From positions 6,871,501 through 6,935,500 of the forward strand of contig CM034102.1 in the NCBI GenBank assembly GCA_019914945.1: a stretch of DNA of 64,000 bases, given 5' to 3'. The notes beneath the pieces are model-generated. The model had not been told where the DNA came from, made no database searches, and saw only the letters and a list, made by a program, of their open reading frames with translations. The position numbers were made by a program, and so were the translations under genes. The stretch is from Typha latifolia (Eukaryota > Streptophyta > Magnoliopsida > Poales > Typhaceae). Shown in pieces: positions 57,401-64,000 of the stretch (the first letter of the stretch is position 1; every line of letters starts with the position of its first letter).

Positions 57401-59053
57401 CTTCTCTCAGGATTTTATTTGCTTGTATGCATAACTAATGCTGCTTGAATAGGCATAAGAATTAGATTAACCTTTGGCAAACTTCTAGGAAATATGGCAA
57501 TTACAATGCTGTTGAGCCTGTCCGAAGCATTGGTGCCCATGAGCAAGAAGGGAAACTGAAGAGTCTTTTCAAAAAGACATACTTAAACCGGTGGATAAGA
57601 AAGGATCTTAGCCAGTATGAGACGGATGTGCAGGAAAGCTCTGAAAGGAATAGACCCACCATTAGAACGGATGGATATTCTGTAGATCTCGCAAGGTTAG
57701 TAGTGATATGTTGTATTAATTGCTACCATATATGGCACTGAAATCTTTTCCTCTATTTGTTTTATATTCGTTCAAGATTCATTTGATGACATAGGATGAT
57801 GAATACTAATAAATCTAATACATTATAAACTGGAGAAGCTTTTGGAGTGATGCAAGTATGCAACAATATGAGAGAGAGGGTGGAAGTTATGTTAATTATT
57901 TGCTAAAAATATATCTAGCCATATTCTGACTTGGAGAGAGAGAGCGAGAGATAATGAGGGGGAGACAGAGATACAAGATGTTAATTTTTTGGTAAAAGAT
58001 TTCTAGCCACAATCCCCTCGAGATTGGAAAATCCACATTTTGAGGTGGACAAATGTTAAATCTTTTACAAAAAGAGATACTGTTTTCCAGATCCCAAGAA
58101 GGAACCTTTGGCAATTGCACACTGCCTTTAAATTTCATTTATTAGGAGACCCACTTTTGAAATTAAAAATACGTGTAAGACCAAGAAGCGTCTGAGATCT
58201 AGTAATTAGTAATTTTGACAATTTGTTTGTATATTTTAAAGTTGTAATTATATAATTCAGAAAATTTTGTATTTAATACTGTACCTTTTAACGTATTTGT
58301 GATTTACACACTACATTTTTATATTTGTAAATCATACCTTACATTTTATAAAATATTTGTAGAACATACTCTATTGTTAGATCCATTAACTGAACTCAAC
58401 TAGACTCGCAGTTTAGCTATCTAAGGATATTACCAAAATACCCTTAAGCTAAATCCACCTCCTTATTTTGATTTTAGCTTTTGGGTTTTCTATTCTTTCT
58501 TGAATACTGGAGAAGAGAGGGAGATTCAAACCAATAGTGAGGCAAAGATTTTTGTAGCGACTAGTGAGCGTCTTGGTTACATTTTTGATGTGCCATTCTT
58601 TTGGCTAAAGAAGAAGAAGATTAGGACATTTTAGTAGACAACATATTGATCTTGATTGATCATTCCTTTTATACGCCATTTGCCTAGAGCATCTTAGTTT
58701 AAAGCTAGCCCAAGGTGTGTTATGCAAATATTTTGTAAGACGTACGGGGTGATTTACAAATATTCAAAACATATTGGGTGAACAGAAAATATTTGAAAAT
58801 GTAGGGTGTTAAATACAAACTTCTTTGTAATTTTGTATTCCTGCGTAGAAAAATCCTAGCTACTATACCAGCATGTACTATTGAGGTAAATTCTGACTCC
58901 AATTTATGATAATGCTGAGATGTGGAGATGATTTTGCTCATTGTTTTACTCTATTAAAGGTTAAAAATTGAGAATGCCGCCCTTCAAGAAAGCATAGCAA
59001 ACATGGAACACCTCACTTCTTCTGTTCATAGACTACATATTCTACTTTTGAAG
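29741..59053 (+). CDS. plant coiled-coil protein of unknown function (partial, 3' end beyond window)
   Basis: Seventeen exons join without a stop into 570 codons. Coordinates are in the separate exon entries and every intron is GT-AG. The protein is mostly charged alpha-helix with heptad-like stretches at about residues 8-165, 225-280 and 365-470, separated by Ser/Asp-rich linkers. It matches my memory of a conserved plant family annotated only as myosin-heavy-chain-like or coiled-coil. Conserved-looking blocks are QQAGPSYLAVATGMHFQR (35-52), FFQSCVAAAFAERDHSLLE (~111-129), EAFAQALQEKVATLLLLSQQ (~380-399) and KKTYLNRW (498-505). There is no myosin motor, signal peptide or membrane segment. 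It could be a cytoskeletal, endomembrane or nuclear scaffold. The family's C-terminal part is not found up to 64000, so the last exon(s) lie outside. Introns total about 27.6 kb and hold many transposons. Confidence 0.88.
29802..30956 (+). other. intron 1 of the coiled-coil gene
   Basis: 1.16 kb. It contains a CT-rich, GC-elevated stretch at about 30355-30560 with chance open frames. No repeat ends were identified. Confidence 0.7.
30957..31050 (+). CDS. coiled-coil gene, exon 2
   Basis: Acceptor CTGCAG. It encodes ERDELRKDIEQLCMQQAG and the PSYLAVATGMHFQ block, the most distinctive N-terminal segment. Donor AG|GTGCTT. Confidence 0.88.
31136..31244 (+). CDS. coiled-coil gene, exon 3
   Basis: Acceptor TTCAG. 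Encodes IAGLEQEIENLQKKLAGCLR and continues to ESYQIK, a clear heptad stretch. Donor GTTTGT. Confidence 0.88.
31332..31370 (+). CDS. coiled-coil gene, exon 4
   Basis: Thirteen codons, SQLSDLHSAEILK, between TTCAG and GTACTC. Phase 0 at both sides. Confidence 0.86.
31371..33161 (+). other. intron 4 of the coiled-coil gene
   Basis: 1.8 kb, AT-rich. It contains a 140-bp tandem duplication at 31961-32220. Confidence 0.75.
31961..32220. repeat. 140-bp tandem duplication in intron 4
   Basis: aagttcaaaatgcacatctg begins at 31961 and exactly again at 32101. Both copies continue through gtagcacYaaYccccaaatt, a tttcatttctt run, an acatgataa-like segment and a ttgcaaa end, with small indels in the second. 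Confidence 0.9.
33162..33245 (+). CDS. coiled-coil gene, exon 5
   Basis: Acceptor ATGCAG. Encodes NKEAEKQVKFFQSCVAAAFA then ERDHSLLE, a block conserved in the family as I recall it. Donor GTCTTT. Confidence 0.9.
33348..33409 (+). CDS. coiled-coil gene, exon 6
   Basis: Acceptor TTATAG. Encodes CEKSKEREEAISKKFVNLQE plus two bases. Donor GTAATA. Confidence 0.88.
34581..36820 (+). mobile_element. solo-LTR-like element, family A, copy 2
   Basis: Starts TGTCACGACTCGAAATAGAA and ends TTCTTACA. The flanks ATACT and ACACT fit a 5-bp target duplication with one change. It contains three near-repeats of a 'ggattgggc...gcccatcc' GC-rich block (35860-36060), a 'cccgaacccgaaccc' stretch and a GC-rich tract at 36170-36470 that yields overlapping spurious frames on both strands. 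Confidence 0.72.
37192..37430. repeat. 140-bp tandem duplication in intron 6
   Basis: A block with tatattccttgtKtaaRaaa, then ttagctScagaagg and tagaattgtcttca, starts near 37192 and again 140 bases later. Both copies end around agctggcag and atatttctcat. Confidence 0.88.
37496..37598 (+). CDS. coiled-coil gene, exon 7
   Basis: Acceptor TGCCAG. Encodes IEELQSKYLDEKRLNDALQM, then ELRELKILNESSLK. Donor GTACAG, phase 0. Confidence 0.9.
37599..38611 (+). other. intron 7 of the coiled-coil gene, with a cryptic open segment
   Basis: 1.0 kb. At 37711-37779 an open segment in the phase of exon 7 reads DDDKEADANVLIDDSSTSIP, then DY and a stop. Its upstream boundary (ttgaag) is a poor acceptor, so I do not include it in the gene. 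Confidence 0.55.
38612..38761 (+). CDS. coiled-coil gene, exon 8
   Basis: Acceptor TTCCAG after a long T run. Encodes VITKFYEARQRETG and a Ser/Asp-rich linker with EEKCSCLLDDSSDSW, ending TSTSKYI. Donor GTAAGC, phase 0. Confidence 0.9.
39642..41713 (+). mobile_element. solo-LTR-like element, family A, copy 3, with ACATG target duplication
   Basis: Starts TGTCACAACTTTAGTTCGGA and ends AGTTATTACA, flanked by ACATG at 39637-39641 and 41714-41718. It shows the family blocks in order (cttgagatatacgaagcctt; agtcaccttgagataacgca; a gggttgg/caaccca segment; a GC-richer segment around 40900-41330). The many differences from copies 1 and 2 indicate an older insertion. Confidence 0.75.
42127..42746 (+). 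mobile_element. hAT-like non-autonomous element, GA/CT-tract family, copy 2
   Basis: Flanked by an exact 8-bp duplication GCTTAAAC (42119-42126 and 42747-42754). Imperfect inverted ends: CAATGTTTCGATGGGATCGG on the left and, read on the minus strand, CATGGATCCCAATTTCGGCC on the right. The interior has the AT-rich block with catatgaaacctaaaaactaa, a (GA)n run at about 42460-42485 and GGTTTAGGTTCAACCC-like words. No coding capacity. Confidence 0.75.
44283..44351 (+). CDS. coiled-coil gene, exon 9
   Basis: Acceptor CTGCAG. Encodes ASLEEEKESLRNSVDKLQSN then LRM. Donor GTATGC. Phase 0. Confidence 0.9.
44451..44507 (+). CDS. coiled-coil gene, exon 10
   Basis: Acceptor GTACAG. Encodes GLEIENHLKRNVRSLEKKL. 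Donor GTATGC, phase 0. The GLEIENHLK words match the family as I recall it. Confidence 0.9.
44585..44848 (+). CDS. coiled-coil gene, exon 11 (largest)
   Basis: Acceptor ATGCAG. 88 codons: IMFEDYFRNGLFVLQNFCCH then a helix (KMLEKEESHMKAVITEVQDK), then an acidic linker with DDTECRDVHVNVDADSIDLH. Donor GTATTC. Confidence 0.9.
44849..46694 (+). other. intron 11 of the coiled-coil gene
   Basis: 1.85 kb. It contains a diverged 174-bp tandem duplication (45282-45612). A segment at 46019-46033 reads gatatcagagcttgg, like the retroelement primer site complementary to initiator tRNA-Met, followed by caagttcaaacctcg; it looks like a Copia or TRIM remnant. Confidence 0.6.
45282..45612. repeat. diverged 174-bp tandem duplication in intron 11
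   Basis: The first copy starts with gaagacgtgtttaatatatt at 45282 and the second with gaagacactttcaataaatt at 45456. Both proceed through gaacaRYttgatc, a gtattagca word, ctaaagMat, ttgaagt and atgggtggaRtt. Divergence is high. Confidence 0.8.
46695..46769 (+). CDS. coiled-coil gene, exon 12
   Basis: Acceptor TCTCAG. Encodes NSLPTSISNGTFGMSEAFAQ then ALQEK. Donor GTCCTT, phase 0. Confidence 0.9.
46984..47094 (+). CDS. coiled-coil gene, exon 13
   Basis: Acceptor CTGCAG. Encodes VATLLLLSQQEERQLLERDM then NEALQKKIQELQRNLFQ, a strong coiled coil. Donor GTAATA, phase 0. Confidence 0.92.
48401..49982 (-). mobile_element. solo-LTR-like element, family A, copy 4 (minus), with TCTAT target duplication
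   Basis: Read on the minus strand it starts TGTCACGACCTGAAATAGAA and ends GGCTTGTTATA, flanked on the plus strand by TCTAT at 48396-48400 and 49983-49987. It is the shortest copy (1.58 kb). It contains a purine run (48628-48700) and an 8-bp stem hairpin GGTACTGT...ACAGTACC (48707-48731). The terminal CA has decayed to TA. Confidence 0.75.
48707..48731. repeat. perfect 8-bp stem hairpin within family A copy 4
   Basis: GGTACTGT, loop agcagcacc, ACAGTACC. It includes the actgtagcag word also found beside the family B hairpin at 17950. Confidence 0.8.
49896..50496 (+). repeat. 300-bp direct tandem duplication spanning an LTR end
   Basis: gagttagataataactRataa starts at 49896 and exactly 300 bases later at 50196. 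Each copy contains the last ~87 bases of the family A element, its TCTAT target duplication and about 210 bases of intron. The duplication therefore happened after the LTR element inserted. Copies differ by scattered substitutions. Confidence 0.92.
52644..52828. repeat. five-unit hairpin array inside family B LTR
   Basis: Five units of the form TACYCTGYCATACGCTAAGR plus GTA start at 52644, 52684, 52726, 52764 and 52806. In each, the outer hexamers (TACCCT/AGGGTA or TACTCT/AGAGTA) pair, and in units 3-5 they change together so that pairing is kept. The family B copy at 17254 has only two units. Confidence 0.85.
54005..54055. repeat. compound GC-rich inverted repeat in family B copy 2
   Basis: GGGCTTGGCCCCAGCACTG (54005-54023) can pair with CAGTGCTAGGCCGAGCCC (54032-54049), apart from mismatches. 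The right arm can instead pair with GCCCAGCACT just downstream. Two alternative stems therefore share one arm. Confidence 0.75.
54939..55009 (+). CDS. coiled-coil gene, exon 14
   Basis: Acceptor ATTAG. Encodes VTDEKVKALTELANLKQEYQ then LLQ and two bases of Glu. Donor GA|GTATGA. Phase 2. Confidence 0.9.
55076..55219. repeat. 48-bp tandem repeat, three copies
   Basis: ctctggcactataaYataaa begins at 55084, 55132 and 55180, an exact 48-base period. Each unit continues with tcatgtgt and a ttaattgtattc-like join. Confidence 0.92.
55589..56465 (-). mobile_element. hAT-like non-autonomous element, GA/CT-tract family, copy 3
   Basis: The left end CATGGTTCCAAGTTTTGACC and the right end (minus strand CGAGATTCCAAGTATCAAAA) are imperfect inverted repeats. 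The flanking octamers ATAATGAC and GTGATGAC agree at six of eight positions. A 500-base GA-rich tract fills 55735-56260. The AT-rich block with the family phrase (ggtttttagattttatatat, antisense) shows it lies opposite to copies 1 and 2. Confidence 0.68.
56554..56613 (+). CDS. coiled-coil gene, exon 15
   Basis: The acceptor CATTTAG at 56551-56553 was chosen because the two nearby AGs upstream give immediate stops. It encodes ESKKQRNEDLKYNGKKLEE with split codons at both ends. Donor AG|GTAGGA. This exon is the least certain of the set. Confidence 0.72.
56614..57488 (+). other. intron 15 of the coiled-coil gene
   Basis: 0.87 kb. Contains a short interstitial telomere-type array at 56750-56793. 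Nothing else is recognised. Confidence 0.8.
56750..56793 (+). repeat. interstitial telomere-type repeat (CCCTAAA)n
   Basis: Five perfect CCCTAAA units at 56756-56790, with a partial unit before and decaying ones after (ccttaag, cctaatcct). This is the Arabidopsis-type plant telomere heptamer. Confidence 0.95.
57489..57695 (+). CDS. coiled-coil gene, exon 16
   Basis: Acceptor TTCTAG. 69 codons: KYGNYNAVEPVRSIGAHEQE, then GKLKSLFKKTYLNRWIRKDL, then a Ser/Asn/Arg-rich linker to GYSVDLA. The KKTYLNRW stretch is a conserved basic-aromatic motif of the family. Donor AG|GTTAGT. Confidence 0.9.
57696..58959 (+). other. intron 16 of the coiled-coil gene
   Basis: 1.26 kb, AT-rich. I recognised no repeat ends or coding segment. 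Confidence 0.8.
58960..59053 (+). CDS. coiled-coil gene, exon 17 (last exon seen)
   Basis: Acceptor TTAAAG, a weak site. Encodes LKIENAALQESIANMEHLTS then SVHRLHILLLK. Donor GTTAGT, phase 0. The gene is open here; the remaining C-terminal exon(s) must lie after 64000. Confidence 0.88.
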
Positions 59054-59309
59054 GTTAGTTCTTCACCTTTGTTTTCGTTTCTTGGAAAATTTGAAAATAT
59101 CACTGCTACCATATGCATATAATTTAGTACAGTAGTTTGACATCCATGCTGTACTTGTCAGACATAAGGGAAACTATTTGCTTTATCTCTCAAACATTTT
59201 GTTGGTTTCATGAGGAAATGCATGTCTTAGCCCTACAGGTTGGTATAATTATGAGTCAATTTACTTCATTAACTACAAAGACATCATGTTAGTGATCTAC
59301 ATTTTTGTC

Positions 59310-59575
59310 CAACGATGGCGGTACCACAGGCACGGACCGTGCCGACCACTGACCGACACGGCACGGCACGGCACGTGCCGTAAGAAGAGAAAAAAAATAG
59401 ATACTCACCTTCGCCGTCGTCGCTCGCCGATCGCCGTCGCCGCTTTGCTGCTCTCGATCGCCGTCATCATCGCCGTCGGGTGCCCTAGCCCAGAGGGAGA
59501 AGAGACCGAGAGAGAGTGAGAGAGAAACTAAGAGAGAGAGAGATCGAGAGAGAGAGTGAAACTTAAGTTGCGGAT
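59310..59575. other. GC-rich patch with GGCACG repeats and (GA)n
   Basis: Has a run of ggcacg units (59359-59377) next to CCGTGCC words, then several cgccgtc/cgtcgc words and a GAGA tail. It resembles the end of a TIR transposon of the GGCACGGxCCGTGCC type. Limits and class are uncertain. The 77-codon frame across it is not a gene. Confidence 0.45.
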
Positions 59576-60338
59576 CCGGATAATAAGATCTTTACAGAGA
59601 GTTGATTGTTGTGGACCTTGTGAAGAACTACAAGATGAACAAATAACTTTGACAATTGAATCTACTACAACTTAGTTGAGTTTTTGAACAAAGTGCTGGT
59701 ATAGTAAAAAAATATTTTCCAAAGTAGTGTGCTGTTCAAACTATTTTCAAAACTAGTACAATAATGAAATTGTTGTCTCAGATATCAATTCTTAGTAAAT
59801 TAATCAGTTTTTTAATAGGCTAAAATATAAAGAAAATGTTTAGATTATCGTAACTTTGCGCTGGGTTAATTCGTTTTGGTAATAAAATGTTGTTGTGAAG
59901 ATATAGAAAAGATCTATAAGATGGAATAACGTAGTGATTCTCCTGGACCAACTGCGCTTAAAATTGCAAAATAAAGACCATAGCTCTTTCAAATTTTAAT
60001 TTCAAATTTATTATATAATAGTTTATAAATCACATTCTCTAAAAGCGTTTTATATAAAAACAATGGTGAAAAGAAATTCGTTATCTAAGACAACGATTTT
60101 TCTAACAATTTTTACTGTATTAGAAAATTAATTAATCCACCTAAAATCATTGTCTAAGATTGCAATTTCATTGTTGTACTAGTTTAACAAATAATTTGAA
60201 TAGTGATGTACTTTAGGAAATAATTTATGCTGTAGCAATACTTTGGTAAAAAACTCCAACTTAGTTGACCATCTTGTATCTTTTTTATTAGGATTTGTGA
60301 CCCTTGTATATATACTTTGTGTTGTGTACCGTAGGTTT

Positions 60339-60501
60339 GGCCTTGTTTGGTTTGAGGCTAAGCTCCGAACTCGATTAGTTAGTTTTATTTATTAATTTTA
60401 ATTTTTTGGAGAGTAAACTTGATTAGATATGAAAAAGATATAAAGATGTTTGATTATTGAACCAGTTCAGAGGGGTCCCTAAACTCAAAGCAAACAAGAC
60501 C
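60339..60501 (+). mobile_element. Tourist-like MITE, copy 2
   Basis: Inverted ends GGCCTTGTTTGGTTTGAGGC and CTCAAAGCAAACAAGACC. The interior is collinear with the copy at 24193-24375 (aagctccgaaYtYgattagt, gagtaaacttgattagatat). It is followed by TAA but not preceded by it, so the target duplication has decayed or the left edge is shifted. Confidence 0.75.
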
Positions 60502-62524
60502 TAATTGTCCTTGGTTGATATAGCGCAACCTAGGAGTTGGACCTAATATGTATGAAGTAAATGCATTCACAAATTAAATATGCTATGATATGCTAAGATG
60601 GAAACCTAAAGCTATGTGATGCAAATTATATGATTCTGAGATGAAGTAAAATAAATTCAGCAATAAAATAATTAAAGACAACAGTAAAGTAACTAATAGT
60701 TTCCAAAGAAATTCAGAGTAGTTGTGATGGTGTAGTCACTATCCATTTCTGCTTAATTCCTTGAGATACAATTCAAAGTCCACACATTGAATATTTAGCG
60801 GGTATCTATCCAATCACTTATATTACCAAGTATTGTTAACCTATAGACATTTTAGAAAGATTTCTTTGACTTTTTTCTTAGGTGGCTGATGTAGGTATGG
60901 TTTAATCCCAGATCTGTAAAGAGATCAGTTCTAAAAGCAAGTTGGGGCTGTTTGATGGTGTTGGTTTGGTTAAACCTTATACTAAAAGGTACCAGGTTTT
61001 GGGGAGTTTTCATGCTGCAGATCATAGTTTGTAGATTGGGTCTAGACCGCAGATTGTATAACAGGTTAGACAGCACAGATGAAGTAGGGCTCTTGGACTA
61101 TAGGACGTGAGTTTAGGTCTGGAGGACCTATGGTTGTGCAGGAAATAACATCCAACAGCAGTAAAAAGCAACAGAAAAAAAATATAGGTACGGAAATAAG
61201 AGAAAAGAAGAACAAGAAAAAGAGAGAAGCCCAGACTCAGTCCAAAGGGATTCACACCCTGTGGCTATGCTTCATGTGAAGAACTTGGAAAAGAATTTCC
61301 GCCGATATTATTATTTTTAATTTAAAAAAATCCCATACAAGTATGGCTAATTCCTCTAAATAGGGATTCTCATTCCCAACCTGACTATTTTGCCTTGACT
61401 TATACTTCTTATTATAAGTAAATCAGTAATAAACCTAATTTGCTTCAGGTAGACTCAAAATAAACCCAAATCCAAAACAATTCAACTTGGCCCGTCATTC
61501 TAGAATCCAAATGACTCAATCGAAGATCAAATTCAGATCTTACAAAGATCAAATGGATCAACATAAATGAAATCCCTGTATCATAGCCTCTATTTGATAT
61601 GAAGTTTCCATCGTTGCACATCCGAAGGCTTGGATATTTCTTCAGACAATGCACACGAGCGTGGAAGCCGTATTGATCTTTATCATTGGTCCTTAACTTA
61701 ATGCACTTTCTGCTATCTATCTACTTCTCAATCAATTTATAGTAAAATTCACTATTCTTTTCTAGACTTTTAGTGCTAAATCACAGCAAGACCCTTATAT
61801 GAGATTGATGCATGTGGGACATTTTTTGTGTGAGATTATAAACATTCTTTGGGACAAAGGTATATTATTTGAATAAAAGGGTTAGGAGAAGTACAAGTGT
61901 CAAACAAATTGCTTCTTGAATGATATTTCTAACATTTCCCGAGTTCCAGTTTTGGTTGGTTTCATTTTTTATCACTAGAAAACAAATGAAAATTTTGGCC
62001 GTAAAAGATTAGTTTCAACCTATAGTGGTCTAAAATCTAGTCAAAAAACTGGCAATGTCACTGGATTCGGCTTTGATCAACAAGTTTCTAGTTTCTACCT
62101 TAGATTTCAATAAGGCACTGTTCTGTCTCAAATTCCAAAAATTGAAAATCAGATTTATTCAGTCACTTTGAAAAAATTTCACTGAACAATTAAATCAGTT
62201 TTTGAAAAAAATGACAAGTTATGTTTGATCAATTAGATCTGGCTCGAAATTAATTTGAAACTAGTAGAGCTGTCAAGCAGTAGGTAGGTTGTCAAGCTTG
62301 ATCAGTTTTATTTGAAAGCAGTCAAGCTTGATCAATTAGATTAAGATCGAAATTTATTTCAAGCTGAGCTGGAGCATAGGCTGGCTCAATCGAGCTTGTC
62401 TTGAGAAGGCTTGATTTATATTTATTAATATATATTATAAATAATATATAAATTTCAATTTGCTTACATGATTTAATTTTATTAATTGTAGACCATCCAA
62501 GATTCAATTCAAGTTACAATCAAG

Positions 62525-63218
62525 TAGGGGTGTAAACGAGCCGTACCTGAGCGAGCTGGCTGCTGCTCAGGCTCGGCTCGAAATTAATTTTGAGCTTCTT
62601 TATTGGGCTCAGGCTCGGCTCGCCTCAGCTCGAGCCGAGCCTGAGCCGAGCCCGAGTCTGAAACAAGCCTATTGAGGAGGAGGAATTAAATTGAATTAAA
62701 TTTAATTTCTCCTAAAGATAAATTTTAGGAATTAAATTGAAATCTTTTGGCACAAGATATTGGAGGACGATAGAGGATACCTCTTGCAGGCCAATGGAAG
62801 AGGATGACGCGGCGGCTTAGAGAAGGAAGGTGAGGCGGAGCTTAGAGGAGACTACTGCCACGAGAGGAGGATGACGCGGTGGCGACGGCTTGGAGAAGGA
62901 AGGTGAGGCGGAGCTTAGAGGAGAACACTGTCACGGGAGGAGGACGACGCGGCAGGCGACTTGGAGAAGGAAGGTGAGAACTTAGATTTGGGGATTATGG
63001 TTTTATAATTTACTTTTATACCGAGCCGATCGAGCCGAGCCTGAGCGAGCCAGCTTCAGCTCAGGCTCGGCTCGATATTGATTTCAAGCCTCTTTTAGCA
63101 ACTCGGGCTCGGCTCAGCTCTGACCGAGCCGAGTCGAGCTGAGCCCGAGCCGGACTCGAGCTCCAGTCGAGCCGAGCCCGAGCCGAGTCCGAGCTGCTCG
63201 ACAAGCTTGACACCCCTA
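62525..63218 (+). mobile_element. hAT non-autonomous element with CAATCAAG target duplication
   Basis: The ends are TAGGGGTGT and ACACCCCTA, flanked by exact 8-bp CAATCAAG at 62517-62524 and 63219-63226. The subterminal regions are long stretches of gagccgagc/gctcggctc words on both sides that can pair. The interior holds an AT-rich part and a GC-rich minisatellite. 694 bp, no transposase. Confidence 0.88.
62801..62978. repeat. ~70-bp minisatellite inside the hAT element
   Basis: aggaYgacgcgg starts at 62801, 62868 and 62941. Each unit continues with ggcttRgagaaggaaggtga and, in the first two, ggcggagcttagaggaga. Unit lengths are 67 and 73; the third is partial. Confidence 0.85.
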
Positions 63219-64000
63219 CAATCAAGTCAAGCTTCATTTGAGCTTGAATAAGGTTTGATTTGGAATAAGCTTAAATCTACTTATCAAGCAGCTCACACTT
63301 GAAATAGGCTCGATCTGAATCTAATCAATTTAAGCTTGATATTTTGGGTTAGGCTCAAACTGATTTCAATTCAAACTTGAACAAAGCTCGGCTGAATTAC
63401 ACCCCTAGCTGTAAGCAATACAAATAGTTTGGGAAAGGTCTTTCTTTTGCTAATTATATTCAGGTCTTCCTTTTTCTGTGTCGAGAAACAAAGTTTTAGA
63501 CTGTGTTTGACTGTTTAAGAGCTCCTTGAACAAAATATTGAAGTAGTTCTACCATTCAAGTCAAGCACCTTCTGAGTTCTGATATTGCACAATCTTTTCT
63601 GAAGGGAAAGCTGTACATATGATGATACTCGCCTAACCTAGCTTGCAATTGATTCTTGTTGAGCAAGTTTAGTTAGGGAAGGTTTCTTTCAATTCTTGCT
63701 TCTGAAAAAATCTTCTGTCTTCTCTTAAAGTTTTAAGTCCATCTATGCATATGCAGATCTTTCCTTATTTTTAAATGGATGATAATGAATTATTCAATAT
63801 AAATACTCCTAGCCTGTCTCTTTTTCGCCATTATTGTTGCTTCATGTATTTGTTCGAATAACATAGAACTGCTCTAGCATCTACAACCATAAGCATCTTC
63901 ATATTTGTTTTAATTCTTATTGGTTTCACTTATATTTTTCCTTTTAACAACATGACCTATTAAGTAGTTGTTATTGATTTCTTGTAAAGCATTTCATATG

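Larger units (their letters stand above)
62265..63410. mobile_element. older hAT-like GAGCTTG-rich element split by an inner hAT
   Basis: The outer arms (62265-62524 and 63227-63410) are rich in caagcttga and gagctt words. They end in TAGAGCTGTCAAGC on the left and, on the minus strand, TAGGGGTGTAATTCAGCC on the right, an imperfect hAT-type inverted repeat. The flanking target duplication is not clear. Confidence 0.5.
59054..64000 (+). other. intron 17 of the coiled-coil gene, incomplete
   Basis: At least 4.9 kb without a recognisable further exon. It contains a GC-rich patch (59310-59575), a Tourist-like MITE (60339-60501) and nested hAT elements (62265-63410). The 60860-61680 stretch is unassigned and may be retroelement debris. 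Confidence 0.65.

Noticed and set aside
62525..63218. Possible long inverted repeat as a microRNA precursor
   Set aside because: The pairing is between the subterminal ends of a hAT element with 8-bp target duplications, so it is transposon structure.
1..64000. CRISPR array, bacterial operon, organelle DNA insertion or rRNA gene
   Set aside because: No regular short-repeat/spacer array, no Shine-Dalgarno-led gene runs, and no chloroplast, mitochondrial or rRNA sequence recognised. Regular repeats present are plain tandem duplications.

Overview
This is nuclear DNA from a flowering plant. The evidence is two protein genes split by GT-AG introns, one encoding a plant-type mitochondrial complex I subunit, plus (CCCTAAA)n plant telomere-type repeats and a dense load of LTR, hAT and Tourist-like elements. 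The genome is AT-rich with introns swollen by transposons. A non-grass monocot would fit, but I cannot fix the species from sequence alone.

Layout. Positions 1-2465 hold repeat remnants, including a TTCGAA-rich cluster and an exact-period 148-bp tandem array. Positions 3020-15219 (minus strand) carry the complete five-exon gene for NDUFS4 (18-kDa iron-sulfur-fraction subunit of NADH:ubiquinone oxidoreductase, FRO1 in Arabidopsis). Positions 15.4-29.5 kb are a gene-poor spacer between two divergently transcribed genes. It contains nested solo-LTR-like elements, a Ty3/gypsy gag-pol fragment, two MITEs and a 1.7-kb hAT derivative that still encodes a BED zinc finger. From 29741 to past the right edge (plus strand) runs a long gene for a coiled-coil protein. 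I reconstructed 17 coding exons that join in frame into 570 codons with no stop, spread over 29.3 kb; the C-terminus lies beyond the window.

Most of the second gene is intron. At least seven elements have inserted into those introns: three members of a 1.6-2.2-kb solo-LTR-like family beginning TGTCACRAC, one ~2.9-kb member of a second LTR-like family, two members of a GA/CT-tract hAT-like family, and nested hAT elements near the right end. Several insertions still show target-site duplications (CCTGA, ACATG, TCTAT, GATGTGA, GCTTAAAC, CAATCAAG), so their boundaries can be placed to the base.

I saw no tRNA, rRNA, CRISPR array or microbial operon. The two genes have no evident functional link: one is a respiratory-chain subunit, the other a structural-looking coiled-coil protein of unknown role. 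The least-explained features are the uncharacterised coiled-coil gene, the hairpin-repeat array inside one LTR family, the multi-copy hAT-like family with opposed CT and GA tracts, and the numerous local tandem duplications inside introns.
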